This document shows positions 52,706 to 62,812 of a stretch of DNA of 64,000 nt, piece after piece (the first letter of the stretch is position 1; every line of letters starts with the position of its first letter). The DNA is from Saccharofermentans sp. (GTDB lineage Bacteria; Bacillota; Clostridia; Saccharofermentanales; Saccharofermentanaceae). The stretch is taken from positions 62,001-126,000 of the forward strand of contig JAEFBB010000001.1 of assembly GCA_016292215.1 (NCBI GenBank). The letters are read 5' to 3'. The notes below the pieces were generated by a model. That model worked only from the letters and a program-made list of their open reading frames with translations, did no database searches and was not told the origin of the DNA. The translations under genes and the position numbers were made by a program.

Positions 52706-53773
52706 TTAGAACGAATAGCTGTTAACGCCCAAAACCTTTTCAAGATCCTGAGGATCGTATGCGGCGTCCAAAGCGGTCTTTCTGCTGATGAGGCCCATTG
52801 TGTTAAGTCTTACGAGATCATCGTTGAGAGTATGCATTCCCTCATGACGTGCGGACTGGATAGCGCCGGGGATCATGTGGATCTTATCCTCAAGGATGAG
52901 GTTCTTAACTGCGCTTGTTCCTACCATGACTTCAGTCGTGAGGATGCGTCCGTTACCGTCAGCTGTAGGGAGAAGCTGCTGTGAGATAACACCCTTGATG
53001 CTTGAGGCAAACTGGGATCTGATAGTCTGCTTCATTTCGAGAGGTGAACCGTCAATGATTCTGTTGATGGTCTGGGCAGCGCTCTGTGTATGGAGTGTGG
53101 AGAGGACGAGGTGTCCGGTCTCTGCTGCGGTGATCGCTGCTGATATAGTCTCGAAATCTCTCATCTCACCTACGAGGATGATATCAGGGTCTTCACGCAG
53201 AGCTGAACGGAGAGCGCTTGCAAAGGAGTCTACATCGCGGCCTACTTCACGCTGGTGGATCATGGCACGGTTGTGAGGATAGATATATTCGATAGGATCC
53301 TCGATAGTGATAACGTGCTTAGCTACGTTATTGTTGATGTAATCAACGATTGCGGAAAGGGTAGTTGTCTTACCTGAACCCGTAGGACCGGTAACGAGGA
53401 TGATACCGTTATTTGCGGTAGCAAGAGTCTTGATGATCTCGGGGAGGCCTAAGTTTTCAAAATCAGGGATCTGAGCCATGAGCAGACGGATGCTGCAGGC
53501 GAGGTTATTACGCTGATGGTAAACGTTAGCTCTGATTCGGATATTGTTGTCGATCATGCGTCCGACGTCAACGTCTTCACCATTCTCAACACGCTTGATC
53601 TCATCGGTGGAGAGGATCGTGTAGATCATGTCGCGGGCTTCTTCAAAAGACGGATTCTCATCAAGGATATGGAGTTCTCCGTATCTTCTTACAGCAAGGT
53701 TAGTACCCTGAGTAATATGTACATCTGAGCAATCGCGGGAAATGGCATAATCCATCAGTTCTTCAAAAGTCAT
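52706..53773 (-). CDS. pilT: PilT-type twitching ATPase
   Basis: Start at 53773, with GGAGG seven bases upstream; the upstream frame crosses the promoter (TATAAT at 53809-53804, minus). The 355-residue protein has the PilT N-terminal DVHI domain, Walker A GPTGSGKTT (129-137), Asp box IIEDPIE-type (TIEDPIEY), Walker B DIILVGEMRD and the His box STLHT. AIRE-type retraction motif is not clear. PilT retracts type IV pili. No pilin, pilB or pilC gene is present nearby, so it works with pili encoded elsewhere. Confidence 0.88.
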   Translation of the reverse strand: MTFEELMDYAISRDCSDVHITQGTNLAVRRYGELHILDENPSFEEARDMIYTILSTDEIKRVENGEDVDVGRMIDNNIRIRANVYHQRNNLACSIRLLMAQIPDFENLGLPEIIKTLATANNGIILVTGPTGSGKTTTLSAIVDYINNNVAKHVITIEDPIEYIYPHNRAMIHQREVGRDVDSFASALRSALREDPDIILVGEMRDFETISAAITAAETGHLVLSTLHTQSAAQTINRIIDGSPLEMKQTIRSQFASSIKGVISQQLLPTADGNGRILTTEVMVGTSAVKNLILEDKIHMIPGAIQSARHEGMHTLNDDLVRLNTMGLISRKTALDAAYDPQDLEKVLGVNSYSF

Positions 53774-53943
53774 ATAGAAACCTCCAAGGTATAAAGTACT
53801 AATATTATAAACAAAATCAGCGGATTTGGAGGGGATGTTTAATTCTGCTTTTACCGCGAAATAATGAAACTGTCCCATTATTCGCCTTTGAAAATTGCCG
53901 GTTTAATCTTAAAATCTAAGCAGAAAGATTTTGAGGTAATGAC

Positions 53944-56900
53944 ATGATCAGTTTTAAGACTTACAGCGCGATCAGACCCGTCTCAAGGGAAGTGATCTTA
54001 GACGCTATTAAGAATTCGCAGGGCAGGGACATTATCTTTGTCGCGCCTGAATTTGCGAAGGCCCAGGTAGAGCGCGAAGTCCTCGCGTTTAAGGAGGACA
54101 GGTCAGGCGGCAACGGTACGATCGATACCGGAGACCATATGCTCACTTTATCAGCTTCCCTGGTCTCAGGCGATGTCGTAAGCTTCAGAAGGCTTGCCGG
54201 CAATATCCTGGATGATCTGGGCACCAATTATGTCGCAGAAGGCGGAGAGATCATGCTCCGCAATGCGATCTACAACATACTTGCCAATAACAAGGATAAG
54301 CTCAAGGCATTCGGCACACTGTCTTCAAGGATCGACTATATCAACCTGATGATCGCTTTATTAGGCGACTTCTCAAGATACGGTGTCGGTGTCGAAGATA
54401 TCGAGAAAGCCGTCAAAGCCATTGACGGTGCTTCGTCACATGTAGCTTTTATCAACAAGCTCAATGATCTGTGCCTGATCATGAGAGAACTTGAACAGAT
54501 GAATGTCACATACGGTCTTAATCTCCTGAGAGAGCCCATCGCGCTTGCCTGCGATAAGTTATCATCTGTCAAAGAAGGCAGGCTGTCATCCAGAAGGGCG
54601 AGCGGCCTTGCGTCACTTTTGAAGTCAAAGATAGTGTTTGTCGGATTCGGCGCGACAAGAATGCTTACCCCAAAGGAGATTAAGTTGGTCTCTTTGTTAT
54701 CTGAACTCGGTTGTGAGATCAGTTTCAATGTTTTCACCGGCAACAGCGGTTCGCAGTTCTCATCTGTCTACAAGACCGGTGAGGAATTTGCTTCTATGCT
54801 TGAAGGCCTGGGCGCATCCGGTACCGGCCTCGGTGCAGCAGAAGGCACGGATCCGCTGAGCCTTATAGTTAAGGGGTTTGCAGCTGATAACAAGCCCGGC
54901 GGAATAGATGCTGAAGGTAAGGTCCGCCTTGCCGAGCTTGCGAGCCTTGATGACAGGGTCGGTTTTATCTTCAACGAGATAATCGACCTTACCAGAAATC
55001 AGGATTACAGATACCGCGACATCAGGATCGTGTGCTGCAGTGAGGACATCATGACCAGAATGAGAAGCACTGCAGAGCTTTACGGCCTGGATGTCTTTAT
55101 CGACCGCAAGATCGCACTTGGCGGTACGGTCGTTCCTTACATGATGCAGATAGTCTTGGAGCTTCCGAGAGCAGGCTACACCTTGGAGCTTATCATGAAG
55201 GCTATGCGTTCCGGTATGCTCAAGATCCCTCCTTATATTGCTGACGGATTTGAGAATTACTGCTATCTGAAGAACATTACCGATGCGGGAAGATTGTTTG
55301 ATGAGAATGCTTATATCGATTCTGAAGATGAGCATAAAGGCCGTCCCAGATTCTGGATAATCGGCGGCACCGTTCCGGGTTATAAGGAGGGTTTTGTTGA
55401 CAGCGGAAAGTTCTTCTACGAATACATCGTTAAGCGTACTCTGATGCCTTTGAAGGATTCGTGTAATGCCATTTACAGCGAGAAGACGTTGTCCGGGAAA
55501 GCCAGAAAGAGCCTTGAATTCTTTGACAGCATGAGAGGATTCATTGAGCCCTTGCGTGATGAATTTATCTCGAGGGGAGATGAGGCTGCGGCCGTTGCTC
55601 TGGTCAGAGGCTATGATGAACTCATAAGCCTTCTCATGTGCTCTACGCATGAGATGAATGACTGCGGGATAAGCCAGAAGGATTTCCTGTCAATGATCAG
55701 GACAGACATGCGCAACCGCACTGAAGGTACTATCCCTCTGAAGGTCGATTCTATCGAGATAACCACACCTGAGCATGCATTTGTCACGCCTTGCAAGGTG
55801 CTCTTTATCATTGGTGCACAGAAGGATAATTTCCCTTATATGAGGATGAGGGAAGGACTTCTCAGCGGTAATGAATTAAAGACGCTGTCTGATGCCACAG
55901 AGCACATAGAGCTGCCTGATAAGGCCCAGAGCAAGATGAGAGAAGAGTTCGTCACGGCATGCCTGCTTTTAGGTTCTGCAACTGACAGACTCTATATGAT
56001 CCATGAGTATGGAAAGCCGAAGAGCAGGGTTTTCGAATACCTGGAAGGATTTTCACCAGAAGGATTCCACAACGTCAATTCTTTCAAGAACCCGATAGCA
56101 GGTGAGGCCGTTAAGTTCAGACACAACTGTGAGGACGCAAAGATACCTGCTGACGTTATGGCAAGGCTTCTTACGACAACAAAGGAAGACGGCACGAAGG
56201 GCAAGGTCATTTATGCGAGCGTATCGTCTATTGAGGGTTTCAGGAAATGCGCGTTCCAGTCCATGCTCGAAAAGCAGCTGCGCATAAAGACCAGAGAAGA
56301 CAATACAAAGATACAGGTAAATTCTTTCGGAAGCCTTATTCACGGCATGTTTGAGCATGCATACAGAACGCTCAGAGATTCAAGCGGAAAGGATCCTGAA
56401 AAGTTTAACAACCTGGCAAAAGAACTCCTCGGGAACGAAGACAAGTATGATGAATTCACAAACGAGTGTCTTAAGGATGCTGTTGTCTTAAGAGCTGCAT
56501 ATGGCTCAGTCGATAAGGAAGGCAATCCTAAGGACAAAGCATTTGAGATGGATACTATCGCTAAGCTTCGAAGGATGTTTTCGAAGATGTTCCGTGATGT
56601 TCTGGGTGAATCTGTCAGCACGGGATTTGTTCCTGAAGGCGTTGAAGAACAGATCGGAAGTGAAGAATTAAAGCTTAACATACCGTATGAAGGTATCGAT
56701 CTTAAGTTTACCGGGTATATTGACAGGTATGACAAGAGAAGAGATGAAGAGGGGAAGATCCATTTGCGGACGATCGACTACAAGAGCGGTGATAAAGCTG
56801 TTGAATCGACTGAGCTCCTGAATGGTACGCAGATCCAGCTCCCTGCCTATTCCGGAGCGATACTTGATAAGCATGCACAAGATTCAGATGCAGTTATCGA

Positions 56901-57390
56901 TGATTACGGATATGTTCTCGTTGGTCTTGACGCAGAGCTTGATGCTGATCCGATAACGTGTGTCCCCGAGTTTTCCGGTTACGATGAAGAGGCTATGAAA
57001 ATAGCCATAGATTATTCGAAGCACATTATCAAGGAGAGTGTAGATCAGATAGCGGAAGGAAAGGTGGATGCCATTACTTCCGAACCTAAGCTTAAACTCT
57101 GCAAATACTGCAGTTATAAGGGTTATTGCGGAAATGATCCCAAGGATCCGAAGTCCAAAAAGCAAATTGATCTCGGCAGTAAGGGCAAATACGGAACTAT
57201 GGTGGATAACTGCGAGAAGTTTGCCGAGCCAACGAAGAGCGGCAAGCAAAGAAAAGATCCCGGGTACGATGACATTACCAAAAAGATTGGTGCCGATACG
57301 GGTATGAAGAAGGCTGACAGGAAAGCTGTTCTTGCAATGAAGGATATTCTCGAAGGCAAAGACGATGCAAAAGACGGAAAGGAGGAGTAA
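53944..57390 (+). CDS. addB: AddB-like helicase-nuclease subunit
   Basis: A 1148-residue subunit of the AddAB DNA end-processing enzyme. The N-terminal region lacks a Walker A P-loop (it reads DIIFVAPEFAKAQVE), as in RexB-type subunits. The C-terminal nuclease has RTIDYKSGDK (the DYK motif), and cysteines in GFRKCAFQS and KLCKYCSYKGYC would hold the 4Fe-4S cluster. A lysine-rich tail (about 1080-1148) is longer than usual. AddA follows by three bases, with GGAGGAG in the addB end. Together they resect double-strand breaks for RecA. Confidence 0.87.
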   Translation: MISFKTYSAIRPVSREVILDAIKNSQGRDIIFVAPEFAKAQVEREVLAFKEDRSGGNGTIDTGDHMLTLSASLVSGDVVSFRRLAGNILDDLGTNYVAEGGEIMLRNAIYNILANNKDKLKAFGTLSSRIDYINLMIALLGDFSRYGVGVEDIEKAVKAIDGASSHVAFINKLNDLCLIMRELEQMNVTYGLNLLREPIALACDKLSSVKEGRLSSRRASGLASLLKSKIVFVGFGATRMLTPKEIKLVSLLSELGCEISFNVFTGNSGSQFSSVYKTGEEFASMLEGLGASGTGLGAAEGTDPLSLIVKGFAADNKPGGIDAEGKVRLAELASLDDRVGFIFNEIIDLTRNQDYRYRDIRIVCCSEDIMTRMRSTAELYGLDVFIDRKIALGGTVVPYMMQIVLELPRAGYTLELIMKAMRSGMLKIPPYIADGFENYCYLKNITDAGRLFDENAYIDSEDEHKGRPRFWIIGGTVPGYKEGFVDSGKFFYEYIVKRTLMPLKDSCNAIYSEKTLSGKARKSLEFFDSMRGFIEPLRDEFISRGDEAAAVALVRGYDELISLLMCSTHEMNDCGISQKDFLSMIRTDMRNRTEGTIPLKVDSIEITTPEHAFVTPCKVLFIIGAQKDNFPYMRMREGLLSGNELKTLSDATEHIELPDKAQSKMREEFVTACLLLGSATDRLYMIHEYGKPKSRVFEYLEGFSPEGFHNVNSFKNPIAGEAVKFRHNCEDAKIPADVMARLLTTTKEDGTKGKVIYASVSSIEGFRKCAFQSMLEKQLRIKTREDNTKIQVNSFGSLIHGMFEHAYRTLRDSSGKDPEKFNNLAKELLGNEDKYDEFTNECLKDAVVLRAAYGSVDKEGNPKDKAFEMDTIAKLRRMFSKMFRDVLGESVSTGFVPEGVEEQIGSEELKLNIPYEGIDLKFTGYIDRYDKRRDEEGKIHLRTIDYKSGDKAVESTELLNGTQIQLPAYSGAILDKHAQDSDAVIDDYGYVLVGLDAELDADPITCVPEFSGYDEEAMKIAIDYSKHIIKESVDQIAEGKVDAITSEPKLKLCKYCSYKGYCGNDPKDPKSKKQIDLGSKGKYGTMVDNCEKFAEPTKSGKQRKDPGYDDITKKIGADTGMKKADRKAVLAMKDILEGKDDAKDGKEE

Positions 57391-57393
57391 GTT

Positions 57394-60300
57394 ATGAAGT
57401 TTTCGGCTGAACAGGAAAAAATAATCTTTGCTGGACTTGATAATAATCTCGTTTCCGCATCTGCAGGTTCAGGCAAGACGACTGTCCTGACTGCAAGAAT
57501 AGGCGAAGAAGTTAAGACGGGGAAGCTCTCCGTAGACAAAATGCTCGTTGTTACTTTTACCGAAGATGCAGCATCTCATATGGCTGACAAAATCGAAGAA
57601 AAGCTGCGGAGTCTTCGAAATGATGCGGTTTCAGCGGGAGACTATGATCTTGCTGCCCGTTTATCTACGCAGATCGATCTTCTGCCAAACGCTTATATAC
57701 AGACCATGCACGGATTCTGCTCGCGCGTTATCAAGGAGAAAGGTTATGTCTTGGAAGACGGACCGATGGCTGATTTTACGGACCCTTCCACCAGGATATT
57801 AAGCGAGAGCGAACAGGGCGTCTTACTCCAGAATGCAGTCGAATACGCGATCGAAGCTATGTATCGCGAATGCGCGTCTGAAGATGATGACTTTGTAAGA
57901 CTGACAAGACGGTTCGGAGACGGCAGAAGTGATGCTTCACTGACGGCCATTGTCACTGACACATATAAGACTTTGCGAAGCCTGCCTGATTATCTGGACA
58001 GGTGTGAAGAGCTGATCGGAGAGCGTGAAAAGCGTGATCTTGAAGGTAAGATCATGTACTTTGAAGATGAAAATGAGATCCCCAAAGTAATCGCGGATTA
58101 TCTTGCTAATGTTAAAGCCATGATAGAAGACAGTGAGTTTGATTCTGTTCTGGCAAGCCATGAGACGTATCAGATCGTCAAAGAAATGACGAATGAGGAA
58201 TTCATCAGTGAAGTCATCAGCAGGATCGACAATGTCCTGGAAGCTTATAAGGTCAATAAAGGAGCCGGCTTTTTCAGTTCGTTAGCTCCGCTTAAAGAGC
58301 TTGGAGAGCTTTCATTTAACAACATCTTCAAGGGTGCTGATCTCAGAGGAGATGACAGGCAGTTTCTGGCTGTCATAACACTTAGACGTTTTATCTCACC
58401 CGGCAGTTGGGACAGCATTAAATACGACAATCCTTATGATCTTCCGGAAGAATACAGCAGTCTCATAGGTTTTGATGAGGAACAGATACTTAAGAATCAG
58501 AGAGAAGGCACCATAGCCTGCCGTGCTTTTGTAAAGCTCTTGGAGAAAACTGACGAATACTATGCTATGGTCAAGAATAACATGCACGGCATGGATTATT
58601 CTGATCTGGAGCATACTGCTCATGCAATCTTAAAGAGTGATGAAGCAGCCTCTTTCTATCGTGAGAAATTCACTGAGATATTTGTTGATGAGTATCAGGA
58701 TAACACGAGGCTTCAGGATGCTATTATTGCTTGTTTTAGCAGCCCTGCGGGAAACGTTTTCCGTGTTGGTGATATCAAGCAGAGCATTTATAAATTCCGT
58801 TTTGCAGATCCTAATATCTTCGGGACCAGAATGGACGATATAAGGAGCGGAAAGGAAAAGGGAAATCTTCATTTTCTTAAGGAAAATCACAGAAGCACAT
58901 GTGAGATCCTGTCTTTTGCGAATTATGTCTTCAGGCAGATAATGAGCAAAGACGCTTCTGAGATCGAGTATGATGACACGCAGTGCTTAAGCAAAGCCCT
59001 TGAAACAAGAAAAGGCGCGATTCCAAGAATAATCGTTACGGATAAGTCTGTTCCTAAATCAGACGACGGCGATAAGACAAAGCCTGAAGTAAGAGCTGTT
59101 TTGGCTGCTGTCGAGAGCGAGGTTAAAAGATATCTTGAAGAATGCACGCGTGTAGACGGCTCTAAGACTGAATTCAAGGATATCTGCGTGCTTACGGCTT
59201 CAAATAACCAGGCGGAAAGGATCGCCAGATATCTTAACGGATGTACATTGAAAGACGGCAGAAAGATAGAGGCATCAGGCAGATTTACGACTGATGTTTT
59301 CGAGGATATGGACATTCACAGGCTGATTAATTTCCTCATCTGTCTTGGCAATGAATACAGAGACGAATACCTTGCCGGAGTAATGCTCTCAAATTATAAG
59401 TTCGCTAACTTTACGGTCGGTGAGCTTGCGACAGTTCAGGCATTTATTCATGAGCTTGAAGGCGCGTCAATAGAGAAAGAACCGCTGATGTTAAGGCTCA
59501 GGGTATTTGCGGAGAAGTGTAATGATGAACTGGCTATGAGAGTTGCTCATTTTATTGATGTTTTTGACAAGATAAGAATGAGTTCTCTGGTCAGTGATAT
59601 TGATGACATCATCGAGCTCGTATACCGTGAGACGGATATTAAGGCGACTTTGGAAGCCAGAGAAGGTGACAGTAATAAGTTTGATGTCTTTAAAGACTGG
59701 CTCTCTGAAAGCTTTAAGCTGAGGGGCTCTGATCTGTCAGGTATTGCCGATGAGCTTGAGCAGATGAAGATCCATATCAAAGAGGCTGATATTGAAGTAA
59801 CTGACGCAAGCAAGAACAAGATAACGACCATGACCGTTCATAAGAGTAAGGGTCTTGAATTCCCGTTCGTTATTCTTGTAGCGACGGGCGGATCTGATGA
59901 ACTCAAGGATACTTTGTCGAGCATTATGTTTGACAGAGACGACGGCTTTATTACTGAAGATTACGATGATAGTGCCATTACGAGGAGCCATTCTTTCGAG
60001 CAATATATCTACAAGATGAAGATGAGGCTCCAGTCGAATGCAGAGACTTGCAGGCTCTTGTATGTAGCGCTCACACGTGCCGAAGAAGATCTGTCGATAA
60101 TCACGAGCTGCAATGTTGATGATAAGAGCAAGTCCAGCCCGATGAAAAAGGCATTTGCGCAGGCTATCGATTACGAAGGCAGGCAGTTTGATAAGCGCCA
60201 CTGGCTCGCGGGAGACATGAAGCTTCCTTACTGTCTTTTCAGTGCTCTTGCAAGAAGCGCCGACGGTGAGAAATTAAGAGAGATTGCCGAAGTCGGTGAT

Positions 60301-61188
60301 CTTAAGCAGAGCAATGTGGTTCCTTTCCGTGACCTGGACGGCAATATTGCCAAGGGCTTTGAGGTATGCGAAATATCCGCGGATAAGATCGTCGAGCTGT
60401 ATGAAGCGCAGAAAGTACAGGCAGCCCGGAACGCGGAGGAAGAAGATAAAGAGGATGCTGAAAAGGAAAGACCGCAGTTTGATGCTGACGGCAAGCTTGT
60501 CCTGCCCGGGTACAAATATCAGGAGAGCGTGGATGTTCCGTTCAAAGTGTCCGTAACAGGTATCTCAGGCGATAAGAAGCCTTCTGACACGACTCACGTC
60601 GATCTCCAGATAAGGAGCGTAGATGATTTTGAGAGCGTCAATGTATCAATGCTTACGGGTGCCGCAAAGGGTACGATCCTTCACAGGATAATGCGATTTA
60701 TTGATCTTGAAGCGATCCGCAGCGGTTCTATCTCGTTTGAGCTTGAGATCGAGTCCATGATAAACGGCGGATATCTCAATATCTGTTCTGCCGATCAGGC
60801 AAGGGAAGTGGCAGAGGAGTTCAGAAGCGGAATCACTGCCTTCTGCAGCAGTGACAGGTGCGGGGAGATCATAAAGAGCTTTGCTGATGGTAGCGCGCGT
60901 TCTGAAAAGCCTATTGTTTTCTCCGTTTTTATCAGCGGCGACGAAGGCGATTCGGCGCTTGTCCAGGGTATGATCGACCTTATCTACAAAACAGATGAAG
61001 GCTATACGATCTTAGATTACAAGACGGACCGCTTAGACGGCGTTACACCTGAAGACCGGGCTAAGGAATCCCTTGAGAGGCATGCGTTCCAGCTTAACAG
61101 TTATGCTGCCGCATGTGAAGAAGACGGGCTGAAGGTCGCCCACAAGCTCTTGTATCTTGTCCGTTACGGGGAGTTTGTCGAAGTTTAA
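57394..61188 (+). CDS. addA: AddA helicase-nuclease subunit
   Basis: The 1264-residue UvrD-family helicase has Walker A SASAGSGKTT (about 21-30), motif II DEYQD (about 430), later motifs TVHKSKGLEFP and LYVALTRAEED, and a C-terminal RecB-type nuclease with LDYKTDR (about 1207). Length is normal. It forms AddAB with the subunit upstream and processes DNA ends in homologous repair. The last four bases overlap the tadA stop on the other strand. Confidence 0.95.
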   Translation: MKFSAEQEKIIFAGLDNNLVSASAGSGKTTVLTARIGEEVKTGKLSVDKMLVVTFTEDAASHMADKIEEKLRSLRNDAVSAGDYDLAARLSTQIDLLPNAYIQTMHGFCSRVIKEKGYVLEDGPMADFTDPSTRILSESEQGVLLQNAVEYAIEAMYRECASEDDDFVRLTRRFGDGRSDASLTAIVTDTYKTLRSLPDYLDRCEELIGEREKRDLEGKIMYFEDENEIPKVIADYLANVKAMIEDSEFDSVLASHETYQIVKEMTNEEFISEVISRIDNVLEAYKVNKGAGFFSSLAPLKELGELSFNNIFKGADLRGDDRQFLAVITLRRFISPGSWDSIKYDNPYDLPEEYSSLIGFDEEQILKNQREGTIACRAFVKLLEKTDEYYAMVKNNMHGMDYSDLEHTAHAILKSDEAASFYREKFTEIFVDEYQDNTRLQDAIIACFSSPAGNVFRVGDIKQSIYKFRFADPNIFGTRMDDIRSGKEKGNLHFLKENHRSTCEILSFANYVFRQIMSKDASEIEYDDTQCLSKALETRKGAIPRIIVTDKSVPKSDDGDKTKPEVRAVLAAVESEVKRYLEECTRVDGSKTEFKDICVLTASNNQAERIARYLNGCTLKDGRKIEASGRFTTDVFEDMDIHRLINFLICLGNEYRDEYLAGVMLSNYKFANFTVGELATVQAFIHELEGASIEKEPLMLRLRVFAEKCNDELAMRVAHFIDVFDKIRMSSLVSDIDDIIELVYRETDIKATLEAREGDSNKFDVFKDWLSESFKLRGSDLSGIADELEQMKIHIKEADIEVTDASKNKITTMTVHKSKGLEFPFVILVATGGSDELKDTLSSIMFDRDDGFITEDYDDSAITRSHSFEQYIYKMKMRLQSNAETCRLLYVALTRAEEDLSIITSCNVDDKSKSSPMKKAFAQAIDYEGRQFDKRHWLAGDMKLPYCLFSALARSADGEKLREIAEVGDLKQSNVVPFRDLDGNIAKGFEVCEISADKIVELYEAQKVQAARNAEEEDKEDAEKERPQFDADGKLVLPGYKYQESVDVPFKVSVTGISGDKKPSDTTHVDLQIRSVDDFESVNVSMLTGAAKGTILHRIMRFIDLEAIRSGSISFELEIESMINGGYLNICSADQAREVAEEFRSGITAFCSSDRCGEIIKSFADGSARSEKPIVFSVFISGDEGDSALVQGMIDLIYKTDEGYTILDYKTDRLDGVTPEDRAKESLERHAFQLNSYAAACEEDGLKVAHKLLYLVRYGEFVEV

Positions 61189-61712
61189 AGGCCTGAGCGC
61201 TTCTTGCCGGCATCTCTTTTCCTGATGGCGCGGAAGAAATCGAGCATCATCTGTGAGCATTCTTTCTCGAGAATGCCGCCTTCGAATTCCACTTTGTGGT
61301 TGTGTCCGTGTGAGACGTCGAAAATATCATTGCAGGATACAACTGCGCCGCTCTTGGGCTCGTAAGCTCCGAAGTAGACCTTGCGTATCCTTGACTGGAT
61401 GATCGCGCCCGAGCACATGGTGCAGGGCTCTAGGGTAACGTACATATCGAAGTCTTCAAGGCGCCAGTCTCCGAGCTTTCTGCAGGCCTTGTCTATGGCG
61501 ATCACCTCGGCATGGGCTATGGCATTGCCTCTCGTGAGGCGCAGATTGTGTGCCCTTACGAAGATCTTGCCGTCCTTTACGAGAACGCAGCCTATCGGGC
61601 ATTCGCCGAGCTCAATGGCTTTCTCGGCTTCCTTTATGGCTTCAAGCATGAACTTTTCCTTCTCGGAAGAAGGCTTGAAGTCAGGATAAAGCTTGGATTT
61701 TGTTCTCGGCAC
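61185..61712 (-). CDS. tadA: tRNA-specific adenosine deaminase
   Basis: TadA converts A34 to inosine in tRNA-Arg(ACG). Translation starts at a GTG (61712) after GAGGT. The 175-residue protein has HAEVIAI (zinc ligand and catalytic Glu) and PCTMCSGAII (two cysteine ligands), with a usual core. An N-terminal extension of about 18 residues precedes EKEKFMLEAIKEA. It is convergent with addA. Confidence 0.92.
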   Translation of the reverse strand: MPRTKSKLYPDFKPSSEKEKFMLEAIKEAEKAIELGECPIGCVLVKDGKIFVRAHNLRLTRGNAIAHAEVIAIDKACRKLGDWRLEDFDMYVTLEPCTMCSGAIIQSRIRKVYFGAYEPKSGAVVSCNDIFDVSHGHNHKVEFEGGILEKECSQMMLDFFRAIRKRDAGKKRSGL

Positions 61713-61807
61713 GGTGATACCTCTTTTGCGGGTGATAGGAAAGATGATACAGACGGGCGGTTTAGGGTGTCAAGTGATGACGGCCCCAAAAGTTCTGTTA
61801 AAGACAC

Positions 61808-61836
61808 TTGACAATATTATATTTGCTAATTATAAT
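61808..61836 (+). promoter_or_regulatory. Consensus promoter of the zinc-ribbon membrane gene
   Basis: TTGACA (61808-61813) and TATAAT (61831-61836), both perfect and 17 bases apart: the closest to consensus in the window. The leader to 61980 is about 137 bases, with a CCGT-ATTG-ACGG hairpin. Confidence 0.88.
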
Positions 61837-61979
61837 TTCTTTTTGCTATTAAGTATAACTATGCCTACGCAGAGGGAATTCCGTATTGACGGCTCGTTTG
61901 CACCATTGTGTCCCTGAAAAGTAGCCTGGCTTTGTGTTTGCTTAAAGCGCTAACTTCAACGTTAAAGGACGATTATTTG

Positions 61980-62738
61980 ATGGCAACTAAACAAGGTATG
62001 TGCAAGAACTGCGGTTCTTTGGTCATGTTCGATGACAGAGATGAACTCTGCGAGTGCGTTTTCTGTAATTGCGTATTCCCTTCATCTGAAGCTGCAGAGA
62101 TCCTTGCAAATCCGGACGGATACGAGTTTAAGAACGAGACTTTTGAGAAGCAGGAAGGCTCCAAGCATTATTATTCCAATCCCGTTATGCCCGACATTAT
62201 CGAGAAGGCAGTAAAGAGGGATGAGATCTCCAAGGCAAAGGCTGATTCTGCAAAGCTTAAGCCCAATGAATTTGAGATCTCTCCTAATGACGTCAAGGCT
62301 CCCAAGAAGCTCTTGATCCAGTGGGGAATTGGTACTCTCATTGTTGTTGCGATTATTGTGGCAATCGCACTGCCGCTTTATCTTAACCGCAAGTCTTTGA
62401 AAGATAAGATTTCAGCTGATGTTAATATGATCTACGCTACGTCGAGCAATGTTGACTACAGCACGTTTGATTATAAGCAGATCAACATCTACGGCATTAC
62501 TTGCCAGTATGTTAAGATCGCCCTTTCCGGCGATATCGATGACGGTGATGCACAGGCTCTGTATTCGAACTATTCACATCTCCGTTCAGATAAGCGCGGT
62601 AAGACTACTAACGATGTTGAGATGTATATCTACACTCCTGACACGATCTACTTCATCTCCGAAGAGAAGGGCTTGGTCAAGGATGTTCAGGAACCTGTTG
62701 AGATCATTGAGACAACAACAGAAGAGACCAGCAAGTAA
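61980..62738 (+). CDS. Zinc-ribbon membrane protein
   Basis: Start at 61980, with AAAGGA about 11 bases upstream; an upstream in-frame start would have a poor ribosome site. The 252-residue protein has an N-terminal ribbon (CKNC ... CECVFCNC), a helical middle, one transmembrane helix (about 115-138, [20 protein letters not shown]), and an outer domain ending in a Glu/Thr-rich tail. It looks like a membrane sensor or adaptor with a cytoplasmic metal ribbon. No known family assigned. It precedes rpoD with its own strong promoter and may be co-transcribed with it. Confidence 0.6.
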   Translation: MATKQGMCKNCGSLVMFDDRDELCECVFCNCVFPSSEAAEILANPDGYEFKNETFEKQEGSKHYYSNPVMPDIIEKAVKRDEISKAKADSAKLKPNEFEISPNDVKAPKKLLIQWGIGTLIVVAIIVAIALPLYLNRKSLKDKISADVNMIYATSSNVDYSTFDYKQINIYGITCQYVKIALSGDIDDGDAQALYSNYSHLRSDKRGKTTNDVEMYIYTPDTIYFISEEKGLVKDVQEPVEIIETTTEETSK

Positions 62739-62812
62739 TCTTTTCGCCGTGTGATAACGGCATAAGGCAAGCGGACAACTATTTATTGACAATCTATGAG
62801 GTGATCTATCAC

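Noticed and set aside
54760-55650. A 296-codon minus-strand frame inside addB
   Set aside because: Shadow of addB codons; no family resemblance and no ribosome site.
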